The translations under genes were made by a program, and so were the position numbers. From Mucilaginibacter geliditolerans (lineage in GTDB: Bacteria; Bacteroidota; Bacteroidia; Sphingobacteriales; Sphingobacteriaceae), in the NCBI RefSeq assembly GCF_014200495.1, contig NZ_JACHBY010000001.1, forward strand, positions 496,001 to 560,000: a stretch of DNA of 64,000 nt, in the 5' to 3' direction. A model generated the notes under the pieces. It did no database searches. It saw nothing but the letters and a program-made list of their open reading frames with translations, and was not told the origin of the DNA. Numbering within the stretch: the first letter of the stretch is position 1; each line of letters begins with the position of its first letter. Below are positions 50,410 to 59,883 of this stretch, in pieces.

Positions 50410-52333
50410 TCTTTAATAATTTTTGAATTTTACTATGCAGTTCAGTAGCCTGGAATGGTTTTGACAGCACATCATTCATCCCTGCCGAGATGGCTTCCTC
50501 CTGTTCATGATCAAGCGCGGCGGCCGATAATGATATTATTGGAATGCTTCTCTTAGGCTCCTCAAAATCAAGTCTTATTATTTTTGCAGCCTGGTAGCCG
50601 TTCATTACAGGCATATTGGTATCCATCAATATGATATCATAATGCTGCTGGCGCAGTTTATCAATAGCCTTACTACCATTATCAACTATTTCAAAAGCTA
50701 CATTCCAGTCAGTAAGCATTTTTGATACAATAAACTGGTTAACCAAATTATCTTCAGCTACCAAAACGTTAATATCATTAAAAGGCTGCAGAATGCCTCC
50801 ATGGGGATTATTGTCCGTATTAACCGGTTTGGGTTTATTAACTATTGTATACCAGTTACTAAAATTAAATACGCTCCCTTTGCCTATCTGGCTGCTAAAT
50901 GTAAGCTCGCCGCCTTTTAGTTCAACCAGTTTTTTAACAATGGTTAACCCTAAGCCCGTACCGCCATATTTGATGGATGTATCATCCTCAGCCTGTTCAA
51001 ATGAATCAAAAATCTTTGTTAGCTTGTCAGATGCTATACCGATACCGGTATCCTCAATAGTGAATTTTAAATTAACTTTATCATTATGCTGTTGTATTAC
51101 TGTTACTTTCAGTTTAACATGCCCCCTATCTGTAAATTTAATGGCGTTACTTAACAGATTCATTAATATCTGGTTTAAACGCAGCGAATCCACATTCAAA
51201 TATTCAGGAACCAAAGGATCAACTTCCAGTAACAAATCGATCAATTTTTCATCAGCCTGGAATTTAAGCAGTTTGTGTACCGATTCAACCAATTCGGCTA
51301 CATTATTGGCAGATCGTATAATACTAAACTTACCGGCTTCAATTTTTGATATATCCAGTATATCATTAATAACCTCAAGCAATGAGCGTGATGATGTTTC
51401 CAACAGATCAAGCATACTTATCTGTTGCTCATTAACCGGGGTTTTACGCAGCATTCTCGTTAAACCAAGTATACCATTAACCGGTGTACGCAATTCATGG
51501 CTCATATTGGCTAAAAAGGTTTCTTTTACTTTTTTGCCATATTCAGCCGCTTCTTTTGATTTCAGCAATTGCTCCAGGTAGCTTTTTTGAGGAGATATAT
51601 CGCTGATATTTATAAATATACTTTTGTTTTTATAAGATGCGCGGCACTCAACCCATATGGTTCTTTTGTCAAAGGTTTCAAACTGAAACTCGGAAACAGA
51701 AAAGCTTAGATTATCTTTAATTATCTCACCTAATTTCTTTCTGAATGCCGGTCGTTCACTCTCTATGGCCCTATCAATAATACTTTTATGAATAAGCTCC
51801 GACGGTTTGTAACCCAGTATTTTTTCAACCGTCGGATTAATGGTCTGTACACGGAAATTTTGCGCATCAACCACACATATAATATCAGCCGAGTTTTTTA
51901 CTACTATTGAGAAATTTTCAAGTTCCTGATTTTTAATCAGCATCTCGGCCTGGTGGCGGGCCAGTTGTATAAATGAATCTACTTTAGCTGATGTGATATA
52001 TGGATCAAGTGGCTTGTACAAATAATCAACAGCGCCCGTATTTAAACCTTTTATCACGTATTTTGATTCTTTGGATATAGCGGTAACAAATATTACCATA
52101 ATATCCTTTGTACGTGGGTTTGATTTAAGCATATCAACCAGTTCAAAGCCATCAATTTCAGGCATTTGAACATCAATCAATGCTATGGCAATATTATTAT
52201 CCCAGGCAATTTTTAATGCATCATTGGGCGATGTAGTGGAAAATATGCGAATATCATTGCGCTTCAATAATGCTTCAAGCGCAATAATGTTCTCTTCCTT
52301 GTCATCAACAATAAGAATATTAACAGGCGTCAT
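50393..52333 (-). CDS. Hybrid histidine kinase: receiver-PAS-HisKA-HATPase-receiver
   Basis: 646 residues, no membrane helix. The N-terminal receiver (about 3-122) has D10-D11, acceptor D54 and K107. A PAS domain (about 135-250) is followed by a short coil and HisKA with phospho-His 279 (ANMSHELRTP). The HATPase core (about 385-505) has NAIKFTDRG, DTGIGI and GGTGLGL. A C-terminal receiver (about 525-640) contains VLVAEDN and DIILMDTNMPVMNG. Cytoplasmic relay enzyme, last gene of the operon with the large CHASE3 kinase, CheR and CheB. It could donate phosphate to an Hpt protein. Confidence 0.93.
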   Translation of the reverse strand: MTPVNILIVDDKEENIIALEALLKRNDIRIFSTTSPNDALKIAWDNNIAIALIDVQMPEIDGFELVDMLKSNPRTKDIMVIFVTAISKESKYVIKGLNTGAVDYLYKPLDPYITSAKVDSFIQLARHQAEMLIKNQELENFSIVVKNSADIICVVDAQNFRVQTINPTVEKILGYKPSELIHKSIIDRAIESERPAFRKKLGEIIKDNLSFSVSEFQFETFDKRTIWVECRASYKNKSIFINISDISPQKSYLEQLLKSKEAAEYGKKVKETFLANMSHELRTPVNGILGLTRMLRKTPVNEQQISMLDLLETSSRSLLEVINDILDISKIEAGKFSIIRSANNVAELVESVHKLLKFQADEKLIDLLLEVDPLVPEYLNVDSLRLNQILMNLLSNAIKFTDRGHVKLKVTVIQQHNDKVNLKFTIEDTGIGIASDKLTKIFDSFEQAEDDTSIKYGGTGLGLTIVKKLVELKGGELTFSSQIGKGSVFNFSNWYTIVNKPKPVNTDNNPHGGILQPFNDINVLVAEDNLVNQFIVSKMLTDWNVAFEIVDNGSKAIDKLRQQHYDIILMDTNMPVMNGYQAAKIIRLDFEEPKRSIPIISLSAAALDHEQEEAISAGMNDVLSKPFQATELHSKIQKLLKIKNPA

Positions 52334-52360
52334 TCATTAATATGGTTTAGTTGATTAAAA

Positions 52361-52951
52361 TTATTGTGTTTTTAAAAGTTCAAAAATATCGTTTGTGCGT
52401 AAAATATAGTCGGCTGCCTTAATCTCAATTGCCGCGTATGGCATCTGGGGCATTTCTGCATCCACAGGGTCCTGCACAATTGTTAATGATCCGCAATCGC
52501 GGAGTTTTAGCAAACCCTCAGCACCATCCTGGTTCGCTCCCGAAAATAGTATTGCTGTACAATTATCTTTATATACCTCAGCAGCGCTTTCAAAGGTTAC
52601 ATCAATTGATGGCCTTGAGTACCATACAGCCTCTGAAACGTCCAAACTAAAACACTTTTCTTTTTCAATTAAAGTGTGATAGTTTGCAGGAGCTATAAAT
52701 ATTGTATTTTTCTTTATTAGCTCCTTATCACTAATTTCTTTGAGGGGCATACGGCTGTTATTTGCAAACAGTTTTTCAATTTCACTGAAGAAATTTTTTT
52801 TTCTGTGAATAACTATAATTACCGTTTTATTAAGATTTGCTTCAAAATTTTTCACAATCTGGAAAATCAGGTTAAATGAACCTGCAGATCCGCCAAGCAG
52901 CAAAACTTCTGACTTTTGCCAGCGCTGTATTATGTTATTATCAAGTGGCAA
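52361..52951 (-). CDS. CheB-type methylesterase domain protein (no receiver domain)
   Basis: 196 residues, only the catalytic part of CheB. The catalytic triad is readable: Ser about 22 in LLLGGSAGSFNLI, His in VIIVIHRKKN (about 50) and Asp in LFSGANQDGAEGLLKL (about 143). Standard CheB has an N-terminal receiver that controls activity; it is absent here, so regulation must come from partners. It overlaps the CheR-type gene by 11 bp. The usual substrates are glutamyl methyl esters on chemoreceptors, but no chemoreceptor or CheA gene is present. Confidence 0.9.
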   Translation of the reverse strand: MPLDNNIIQRWQKSEVLLLGGSAGSFNLIFQIVKNFEANLNKTVIIVIHRKKNFFSEIEKLFANNSRMPLKEISDKELIKKNTIFIAPANYHTLIEKEKCFSLDVSEAVWYSRPSIDVTFESAAEVYKDNCTAILFSGANQDGAEGLLKLRDCGSLTIVQDPVDAEMPQMPYAAIEIKAADYILRTNDIFELLKTQ

Positions 52952-53771
52952 TTTTCTGGTATATGTTTTCCTTACTGTTAATTACTTTAAACTTCTTTTT
53001 GAATTTATCAGACCGTATAGTTTCCTTACTCCCCATACACAAAAAGCCAAACGGCGATAAACTGTTATAAAAAAGCTCTAACACTTTCTCCTGCAATTCA
53101 GTTTCAAAATAAATAAACACATTTCTGCATGTAATCATTTGAAACTCATTAAATATAGCATCAGATACTAAGTTATGAATTGAAAACAATGTATTTGGTT
53201 TTAATTCACTATGAATTGTTGCGGCATCATACATGATAGTAAAATGATCTGTCAATGATCCCTTTAAACCTGAATACTGATAATTTTCGGCATAGCTTTT
53301 TATTTTTTTAAGGCTATAAATCCCTCTCCGTGCTTCTTTAAGCATTTCAGTATTGATATCTGTACCGTATATGAATGATTTTTTACTTAAACCGGCCTCA
53401 CGCATTAAAATTGTCAGCGAGTAAACCTCCTCTCCCGATGCACAACCTGCACTCCATATTTTAATATGCTGATAGGTTGATAAATAGGGTATTACCTGGC
53501 TGTTAAGTGCTTTATAGAACGAGGGATCACGAAACATTTCGGTAACGTTCACGGTAACCTCATCTAAAAACTCCTGAAAAAAGGCCCGGTCATTTACCAG
53601 TATATGCTTAAGATCATAAAACTCCAATCGTTTATTCTGCATTATTCTCAGCACCCTCCGTTTTAAGGATGCTTTTGAATAGGCTGAGAAATCAAACCCA
53701 TGAATTTTTTTAATCAGATCTATTAATTCGTCTAATTGCGGTGCCGGCAAAATACCCTGTTGACTTATCAT
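52941..53771 (-). CDS. CheR-type protein-glutamate O-methyltransferase
   Basis: About 276 residues from the ATG at 53771; a GTG at 53792 would overlap the upstream kinase. The N-terminal helical domain (LDELIDLIKKIHGFDFSAYSKASLKRRVLRIM) and the SAM-binding domain with IKIWSAGCASGEEVYSLTIL (about 100-120) and MITCRNVFIYFE (about 215-226) are complete. It transfers methyl groups from S-adenosylmethionine to protein glutamates. It sits between the CHASE3 hybrid kinase (5 bp upstream) and CheB. A plausible substrate is the kinase's own coiled coil (inference). Confidence 0.9.
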   Translation of the reverse strand: MISQQGILPAPQLDELIDLIKKIHGFDFSAYSKASLKRRVLRIMQNKRLEFYDLKHILVNDRAFFQEFLDEVTVNVTEMFRDPSFYKALNSQVIPYLSTYQHIKIWSAGCASGEEVYSLTILMREAGLSKKSFIYGTDINTEMLKEARRGIYSLKKIKSYAENYQYSGLKGSLTDHFTIMYDAATIHSELKPNTLFSIHNLVSDAIFNEFQMITCRNVFIYFETELQEKVLELFYNSLSPFGFLCMGSKETIRSDKFKKKFKVINSKENIYQKIAT

Positions 53772-53776
53772 ATAAT

Positions 53777-56700
53777 TTAGCTTCCTAACCACAGCTGCAT
53801 CAATGCTATCAATCTATCTATATCAACCGGTTTGGTAATATAATCATTAGCTCCGGCTGCTATACATTTTTCACGATCATCTTTCATTGCTTTAGCTGTT
53901 AAAGCTATTACAGGCAACTTGGCCCATTTGTTTTGCTTACGTATATATCTGGTGGCTTCATAACCATCCATTTTAGGCATCATGATATCCATCAAAACTA
54001 TATCAACATCATTTATCTGCTCTAATTTGGCAATGGCTTCTTCCCCATCGTTAGCAATTTCAACCACAAAATCATAACTTTCCAATGCGCTGCTCAGGGC
54101 AAATATATTACGCATATCATCATCCACTATCAGTACTTTTTTACCTTTTAAAGCGTCTCTGCCTTTATTCATTACCTTAGCTTTTGCATTAGGTATAATT
54201 GATCCCTTACTATTTGCTTCGCTAATTTTATTCAGGAAAAGGTTTACTTCATCAATCAGCCTGTCTGATGATTTACTTGTTTTTACCACCATGGCATTAG
54301 CATAATGCATCAGCCTGTTAACTGATGTTTTATCAAGCTCCATGGCGGTGTTGATAATAACCGGCAGTTCAATAAATCGATCAACTCCCTTTATCTTATC
54401 CAGCAGGTCAAGACCTGATATATCAGGCAGGTTCAGGTCAAGAATAACACACTGGTACTCATTCTCATGCAGCATCCTGAATGCTGATTCACCATCAAAG
54501 GCCTGGTCAACGGTTATACCCTGCCCTTCCATCATATCCTTCAGGGCCTGGCTTTGCGCTTTATGATCTTCAACCAACAATATCTGCTTAAATTTAGCGC
54601 CGCTTTGCAGCATTATATCCGTAAATAGCTTATCAAGCGTACCTGTATCTATCGGTTTTTTAAGGAAGCTAATAGCACCTTCACGGCGCACACGGTTAGC
54701 GGCAGCATCCCCTGCCGACATAAGGTGAACAGGGATATGCATGGTATCTTCTGATTGCTTTAACTCTTTTAGTATCTGCCAGCCATCTTTTCCAGGCAAC
54801 ATAATATCCAGAATTACAGCATCAGGCATATGCTCTTTGATGATCTCAACAGCATTGGTGCCTTCATTTACCATTACCGATTTATAACCATGATCACGCG
54901 AGTAATCATGCAGAATATTGGCAAAGTTTTTATCATCCTCAACAATAACTACCAATGGGTCCCTGTCCTCTGCCCTTGCTTTCTTTAGTACCGGTTTCAG
55001 GAATTCTGGTTTTGCATTGAAGGTTTCAGCCGTTGGCAACAGATCTTCCTCTATCACCGGTACTTGCTTAGCCTCAAAAGGAATAGTAAGTATAAACTCA
55101 CTGCCTACACCCGGCTCGCTTGTTAAAGTAATAACGCCGCCAAGCAATGCGGTTAACTCACGACTAATAGACAAGCCTAAGCCTGTACCGCCGTATTTGC
55201 GGCTTGTTGAACCATCGGCTTGCTGAAATGCTTCGAATATTACTTTTTGCTTATCTTTTGGTATACCTACGCCTGTATCTTTTATACAAAAGCTAAGCGT
55301 TTTTTCAATTGGCCCGGGTACAACATCTATACTTATTGTTCCTTTCTCAGACGTGAATTTAAAAGCGTTTGAAAGCAGATTTTTAATTACCTGCTCAACC
55401 CTCACCTTATCAGTAAATATCGACTTAGGCACATTGCCAACACTACTGTTAAATGTGATGTTTTTATGTGATGCAACCTCAGCAAATAACATCTCCATAT
55501 CTTTTAGTATGTCGGTTATTTTTACCTGTTCGTTTTGCATCTCCAGCTTACCCGATTCAATTTTTGAAAGATCGAGGATATCATTGATGAGCGTAAGCAG
55601 GTCATTACCGGCATTGAAAATTACACTGGCATATTTTATCTGATCTTCAGAAAGGTTTAGTGGTTTATTATCTTTTAAGATCCGCGCCAACACCAATATA
55701 CTATTAAGCGGTGTGCGCAACTCGTGGCTCATATTGGCCAAAAACTCCGATTTATACTTACCGGTAGTTTCCAGTTCCAGAACCTTTATATCAATAGATT
55801 TACGGGCCTCTTCAATGGCCTGGTTCTTTTCTTCCAGCAAACTGGCTTTTTCTTCCAGTTCGGCGTTTATTGCGCGTAATTCTTCCTGCTGTGTTCTCAG
55901 CTCTTCTTCTGATGCTTCCAACATTTCTGTTTTGTTCATCAGCTCTTCGTTGGTAACACGCATTTCTTCCTGTTGCGCTTCCAGTTCTTCGGCCTGCTGT
56001 TGTGTTTCTTCAAACAGATCGTGCATTATGGTGCGAGCCTGCGCCGTATTAACAGCTATACCAATATCATTAGCAACAGCTAAAATATAATCACGACTGT
56101 TGTTATCAAGGTCACCATTAAAAGCTATCTCTATAACACCCTTTAACTGTTTATCAAAAAAGAAAGGTACAATCAAACTCTCAACAAGGGCCTCACTTAT
56201 AATTGAACTTTGCAGCGACATGGCGTCATTCAGTCTGCCTTTTACAATAGCTTCTTTCCTATTTTCAGCTGCCTGGCCAATCCAGTTTTCTTTTAGTTTG
56301 ATTGATTTTTTTAAAGCGCTTAAATCATGGAATGCGTATGCCGCATATAGCTCCAAACGTTCTTCAGCTTCATTATATAAATAAAATGTTCCTGTTACCG
56401 CGCTTGTATAATGGCATACTTCGGCAAGAATATTTTCAGCAAGCTCTTTTTCGCTTTGCTGGCCTTGCATTCTCTCGTTAATAAGCCCAGTACCGGTAAG
56501 CAACCAGTTTTTGGCCTCGTTTTCAGCTAAAACTTTCTCAAGCTCGATGTTGGTAACGCGTACCTCTTCTTCTATCTTTTTCTGCCGGTCAAAGGTTTTT
56601 TGTATGTAGATGAATAATACAATAATAATAGCCAGGAAAATAAATGAGCCAATAAATATGGTTACAATGGTATAGTTTGCAGCACTCTGTGTTTTTGCGC

Positions 56701-57217
56701 GCCCCTGGGCAAGTTCCGCATCCTCTTTAGCATTTATCTTGTTGATAGTAGCACGTATGCTATCCATTACCTGCTTACCATTCAACAACATACTATGCTG
56801 CCCCATATACTCCAAGCCTACAACATCTCTTACATCAATATTATTTTTTATAAGCTCTAACTGTTTATTAGTAAGGGTATAGAGCACATCTAAATCGTCT
56901 TGCTGTTCAGGGCTTTGTACAGCCAATAATTTTAATTTATCAATGTCGTTTTTAATCGCAGGAAGGGCAGCTTTATAAGGATCAAGAAAAACAGGCCTGT
57001 CTGTGGCTACAAAACCACGCATACCAGTTTCAGCATCAATTAGGTTTTGTAAAACATCCCGTGAGATATGGATCAATTGTTCACTATGCTCAACTTTAGC
57101 CTGATCTTGCTCTAATTGCGTTATACTTACATAGGAGAAAATAGCGACTAAAAAAACCAGAACTATGGATACTGCGAACCCAGTTAATACCTGGTTACGG
57201 AAAGACAGTTTTAACAT
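53777..57217 (-). CDS. Large hybrid sensor kinase: CHASE3-GAF-HisKA-HATPase-three receivers
   Basis: 1146 residues. A transmembrane helix (about 9-30), a periplasmic CHASE3 domain (about 35-180, DAETGMRGFVATDRPVFLDPY) and a second helix (about 187-208) come first. A GAF-like domain follows (about 240-395), then a Glu/Gln-rich coiled coil (about 398-480), HisKA (ANMSHELRTPLNS, about 495) and HATPase (NAFKFTSEKG, DTGVGIP, GGTGLGL). Three receivers occupy about 750-1140 (AVILDIMLPGKDG, CVILDLNLPDISG, IVLMDIMMPKMDG). First gene of the CheR-CheB-kinase operon. The coiled coil resembles methyl-accepting signalling helices. Confidence 0.93.
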   Translation of the reverse strand: MLKLSFRNQVLTGFAVSIVLVFLVAIFSYVSITQLEQDQAKVEHSEQLIHISRDVLQNLIDAETGMRGFVATDRPVFLDPYKAALPAIKNDIDKLKLLAVQSPEQQDDLDVLYTLTNKQLELIKNNIDVRDVVGLEYMGQHSMLLNGKQVMDSIRATINKINAKEDAELAQGRAKTQSAANYTIVTIFIGSFIFLAIIIVLFIYIQKTFDRQKKIEEEVRVTNIELEKVLAENEAKNWLLTGTGLINERMQGQQSEKELAENILAEVCHYTSAVTGTFYLYNEAEERLELYAAYAFHDLSALKKSIKLKENWIGQAAENRKEAIVKGRLNDAMSLQSSIISEALVESLIVPFFFDKQLKGVIEIAFNGDLDNNSRDYILAVANDIGIAVNTAQARTIMHDLFEETQQQAEELEAQQEEMRVTNEELMNKTEMLEASEEELRTQQEELRAINAELEEKASLLEEKNQAIEEARKSIDIKVLELETTGKYKSEFLANMSHELRTPLNSILVLARILKDNKPLNLSEDQIKYASVIFNAGNDLLTLINDILDLSKIESGKLEMQNEQVKITDILKDMEMLFAEVASHKNITFNSSVGNVPKSIFTDKVRVEQVIKNLLSNAFKFTSEKGTISIDVVPGPIEKTLSFCIKDTGVGIPKDKQKVIFEAFQQADGSTSRKYGGTGLGLSISRELTALLGGVITLTSEPGVGSEFILTIPFEAKQVPVIEEDLLPTAETFNAKPEFLKPVLKKARAEDRDPLVVIVEDDKNFANILHDYSRDHGYKSVMVNEGTNAVEIIKEHMPDAVILDIMLPGKDGWQILKELKQSEDTMHIPVHLMSAGDAAANRVRREGAISFLKKPIDTGTLDKLFTDIMLQSGAKFKQILLVEDHKAQSQALKDMMEGQGITVDQAFDGESAFRMLHENEYQCVILDLNLPDISGLDLLDKIKGVDRFIELPVIINTAMELDKTSVNRLMHYANAMVVKTSKSSDRLIDEVNLFLNKISEANSKGSIIPNAKAKVMNKGRDALKGKKVLIVDDDMRNIFALSSALESYDFVVEIANDGEEAIAKLEQINDVDIVLMDIMMPKMDGYEATRYIRKQNKWAKLPVIALTAKAMKDDREKCIAAGANDYITKPVDIDRLIALMQLWLGS

Positions 57218-57312
57218 TTAATAAAGTTTATTAGTTACAAATATGCTGAAAAAACGGTATTCCCTAATACGTTAACCCACAACCTAAAGTTGTTAATTAA
57301 TACGAAATAATA

Positions 57313-57726
57313 TTAAACATCCAGTCTAATATTATTTTTTCTATTGCTTAAAACGCCGACTATAGCCAGTACTGAACCTATGCATAAAACATACCATCCC
57401 CACTTGAATCTAATTTTATCAGACAAATAACCCGCAAGCGAATGAAATGGGATAAAGCTAAAACTGGTGTGGATCCTGAAAAGTGCCGCTATATAAAAAA
57501 TGATAGTTAAACCTAATGACACCCATGCCATCAGCTTTGTTAATTTAGCATTACTAAATATAGTGCTTATGATGCCAACAACGGCTATCAGTAAAAAAAC
57601 AAGCCCATAAGGCTTGTTTAACTGGTAAACCGTTTGATTAAATATGGAAAAATGAAGTATAGGGCAAAAGGTTGCCACAATGATCATTATAAAACCTACA
57701 AAGGATATAAATGAACTAATGCGCAT
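57313..57726 (-). CDS. Hypothetical four-helix membrane protein
   Basis: 137 residues with four predicted helices (about 4-25, 38-58, 66-88, 110-130). It ends in a short charged tail (NRKNNIRLDV). No motif links it to a named family. It follows gldC by 7 bp on the same strand, so it is probably in the gldC operon. Function unknown; the consistent hydrophobicity and tight spacing support a real gene. Confidence 0.7.
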   Translation of the reverse strand: MRISSFISFVGFIMIIVATFCPILHFSIFNQTVYQLNKPYGLVFLLIAVVGIISTIFSNAKLTKLMAWVSLGLTIIFYIAALFRIHTSFSFIPFHSLAGYLSDKIRFKWGWYVLCIGSVLAIVGVLSNRKNNIRLDV

Positions 57727-57733
57727 TGATAAA

Positions 57734-58069
57734 CTATTTTTGGGTTAGTTCCATTTTATCGGCAAAATGGGCGCAATAATCTCTAAGGTCTTCTACTATA
57801 TTCTTTTCACCTGTAGCGCGTAAAAAGCTATCGCCCATTGTCTGCAGGGTTTCATAAAAAAAGCGTTTCATATCATCAACAGGCATATCTTTTGTCCAAA
57901 GATCAATGCGCAGGGTGTTTTTATAACTCTGATCCCAAAGTGCCAGCATCATTGATTTAACCGGAAGCGCCTCTTTATTCTGTGAGTCGGTTGATTCCCA
58001 CATAATGTTTTCAGGCACATTATTTTCGTCCATATCAATGGTCAGTTTTATTTCAGCTCTTTTTTTCAT
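57734..58069 (-). CDS. gldC: Gliding motility protein GldC
   Basis: 111 residues. The sequence KRAEIKLTIDMDENNVPENIMWESTDSQ and the following KSMMLALWDQSYKNTLRIDLWTKDMPVDDMKRFFYETLQTMGDSFLRATGE are characteristic of GldC, conserved across Bacteroidota including non-gliding species. No signal or membrane segment, so cytoplasmic. Its role in gliding and type IX secretion is accessory and not mechanistically defined. It lies between two small membrane-protein genes (2 and 7 bp gaps), downstream of the DEAD-box helicase gene. Confidence 0.93.
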   Translation of the reverse strand: MKKRAEIKLTIDMDENNVPENIMWESTDSQNKEALPVKSMMLALWDQSYKNTLRIDLWTKDMPVDDMKRFFYETLQTMGDSFLRATGEKNIVEDLRDYCAHFADKMELTQK

Positions 58070-58071
58070 TC

Positions 58072-58338
58072 TTATTTAACAAGTAAAAATATAATAATGG
58101 TCAAAGTTATAAAGCTTAGCTCTACAATCCACAATTTTTTGATCTCAGGGAAAAAATTCCGGAGCATCAGATCCAAAAATGACACAACAAAAGCAAACAG
58201 CAGGAAGATCCATCCTATTGTGCCACCCAGATGCGGCAGGTTAACACCGGTTACACTGGCGCCCTTTATCCATACATAACCAGCCAGCAATAAGAGTAGA
58301 GCACTGGCGAAATTTAATGGGGTTATTCTTAATTTCAT
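58072..58338 (-). CDS. Small three-helix membrane protein
   Basis: About 88 residues from the ATG at 58338 (MKLRITPLNFASALLLLLAG); a longer frame reaches into the helicase gene and is rejected. Three hydrophobic segments (about 9-22, 38-58, 68-86) with short charged loops (RNFFPEIKKLW). Begins 7 bp after the helicase stop and ends 2 bp before gldC. No family recognised with certainty; comparable small proteins occur next to gldC in relatives. Confidence 0.7.
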   Translation of the reverse strand: MKLRITPLNFASALLLLLAGYVWIKGASVTGVNLPHLGGTIGWIFLLFAFVVSFLDLMLRNFFPEIKKLWIVELSFITLTIIIFLLVK

Positions 58339-58345
58339 GTACAAA

Positions 58346-59692
58346 TTAATGCTTTTTCCTGAACTTTTTTGCACCGGCAGGTTTGCCATGCCTTGAGTTT
58401 GGCTGCGCTTTTTCCCTGGCTGCCTTAAATTTCAATTTTTGATTCAATGTTTTCTTTTCGTGAAAAGCACCTTTAAAATCAGGATCATCGCGCCGCTTTT
58501 GCATATCGATCTCCTTGGCCTGATCTTGTTTCTCTTCATAAGGTGTGGCCTCAATAAACACTTCATCAGGAATTACCGTGACAGGGATAGTTTGCCTGAT
58601 AAGCTTCTCTATTTTATGCACATAATATTCCTCTGATGGTGTAGCAAAAGTAATAGCCTCGCCTGATTGGAATGCCCGGCCGGTACGCCCAATGCGGTGT
58701 ACATAATCCTCAATAACCACGGGCACATCAAAATTTATAACATGGCTCACATCGCTCACATCAATACCACGCGAAGCAACATCAGTAGCTACCAATATTT
58801 TCACCTCATCGTTTTTAAATGAGTTAATACTATTGATACGGGTATTTTGCCCTTTATTGGCATGCAATACCTTTACATCCTTCTCGCCGAATTTACGGAG
58901 TAGAAATTTATATACATCCTCAGCAACGGCTCTCGTTTTACAAAATACGATCAATTTTTTAATATCATCCGGTTCATCCAGCAGCTTTTTAAGCAGGTTG
59001 ATCTTGGTTTTGATATTAGGTACATGGTACAAATGCTGGTTAACTGTTTGCGCCGGTGTAGCCTGCGGTGTAACTTCTATAATAGTCGGAAATTCCAAAA
59101 AGTTATTGGAAAGTTGATGGATCTTATCAGACATGGTAGCCGAAAATAGTAGGTTTTGCCTTTTTACAGGCACCACCTCCAATATGCGGTTTATCTGTGG
59201 CATAAAGCCCATGTCCATCATTTTATCAGCCTCATCCAAAACCAAAACCTGTAAAGTTTTGGTAACGATGTGCCCGGCAAGATAGATATCCATAAACCGG
59301 CCAGGCGTACCTACGATAATGTCGACACCTTTATTAATAAGCTCAATCTGAGTTTTTGGCCCCAAGCCCCCATATACTGATACTACACGCAGATCAGTAT
59401 AAGCGGCAAATTGCTTTGCATTCTCCTCTATCTGCATGGCCAGTTCGCGGGTTGGCGCAATGATAATGGCGCGCGCATTATCGCCCTGGGCATATTTCAG
59501 CCTCATGATGATGGGCAATACATAGGCTGCAGTTTTACCTGTGCCTGTTTGCGCTATCCCCATAACATCCTGCCCATTCAATATAGGCGGAATAGCTTTT
59601 TGCTGTATAGGCGTAGCTTCGGTATAACCGGCGTCGGCAATCGCGTTCAGTATTTGCCGGTTAAAATTAAAATCTTCAAAAGTTACAGCCAT
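58346..59692 (-). CDS. DEAD-box ATP-dependent RNA helicase (RhlE-like)
   Basis: 448 residues. All core motifs are present: Q motif (ATPIQQKAIP), Walker A AQTGTGKT (about 44-51), PTRELA, VGTPGR, DEAD (about 150-153), SAT, the ARTRAVAEDV-like helicase C strand, VATDVASRGID and HRIGRTGRA. The C-terminal extension after about 370 is Lys/Arg-rich and ends AGAKKFRKKH, a non-specific RNA-binding tail. Probably assists ribosome assembly or mRNA decay at low temperature. A -7 element ends 4 nt before the ATG, suggesting a leaderless transcript. First gene of the gldC unit. Confidence 0.95.
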   Translation of the reverse strand: MAVTFEDFNFNRQILNAIADAGYTEATPIQQKAIPPILNGQDVMGIAQTGTGKTAAYVLPIIMRLKYAQGDNARAIIIAPTRELAMQIEENAKQFAAYTDLRVVSVYGGLGPKTQIELINKGVDIIVGTPGRFMDIYLAGHIVTKTLQVLVLDEADKMMDMGFMPQINRILEVVPVKRQNLLFSATMSDKIHQLSNNFLEFPTIIEVTPQATPAQTVNQHLYHVPNIKTKINLLKKLLDEPDDIKKLIVFCKTRAVAEDVYKFLLRKFGEKDVKVLHANKGQNTRINSINSFKNDEVKILVATDVASRGIDVSDVSHVINFDVPVVIEDYVHRIGRTGRAFQSGEAITFATPSEEYYVHKIEKLIRQTIPVTVIPDEVFIEATPYEEKQDQAKEIDMQKRRDDPDFKGAFHEKKTLNQKLKFKAAREKAQPNSRHGKPAGAKKFRKKH

Positions 59693-59696
59693 GGGG

Positions 59697-59704
59697 CAAA
59701 GATA
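59697..59704 (-). promoter_or_regulatory. -7 element 4 nt from the helicase start codon
   Basis: TATCTTTG on the minus strand (59704-59697), exact TAnnTTTG, followed by CCCC and ATG. If transcription starts about 4-5 nt after the element, the mRNA begins at or next to the ATG. Confidence 0.5.
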
Positions 59705-59731
59705 AGGTTTTCTTTTAGTTGGGGAGTTTTT

Positions 59732-59866
59732 AGTCGGAAAGACCGAAAGTCAGTAAAGTCCGAAAGCAATGCTTTTATCGAAAATTAATCTTTCGGACTT
59801 TACTGACTTTCCGACTTCCGGACTATTAATAATTTTTCGGACTTGCCGTCTTTCCGACTTTCAGAC
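59732..59866. repeat. Intergenic repeat built of AGTC(C/G)GAAAG-type units
   Basis: Bases 59746-59766 are the exact reverse complement of 59790-59810 (arm begins AAAGTCAGTAAAGTCCGAAA), giving a 21-bp stem. Further copies of GGACTT, CCGACTT and TCTTTCCGACTTT run on to 59866. It fills most of the 195-bp gap between the divergent helicase and dihydroorotase genes and is unrelated to the GTCAT-ended elements. Confidence 0.75.
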
Positions 59867-59875
59867 TATAAAAAC

Positions 59876-59883
59876 TATATTTG
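59876..59883 (+). promoter_or_regulatory. -7 element 4 nt from the dihydroorotase start codon
   Basis: TATATTTG, exact TAnnTTTG, followed by CATT and the ATG at 59888. The geometry is the same as at the helicase and ccmB genes. Confidence 0.5.

Noticed and set aside
55713..56090. Long plus-strand Ser/Leu-rich frames opposite the large hybrid kinase
   Set aside because: Serine and leucine runs are the expected antisense of a Glu/Gln-rich coiled coil.
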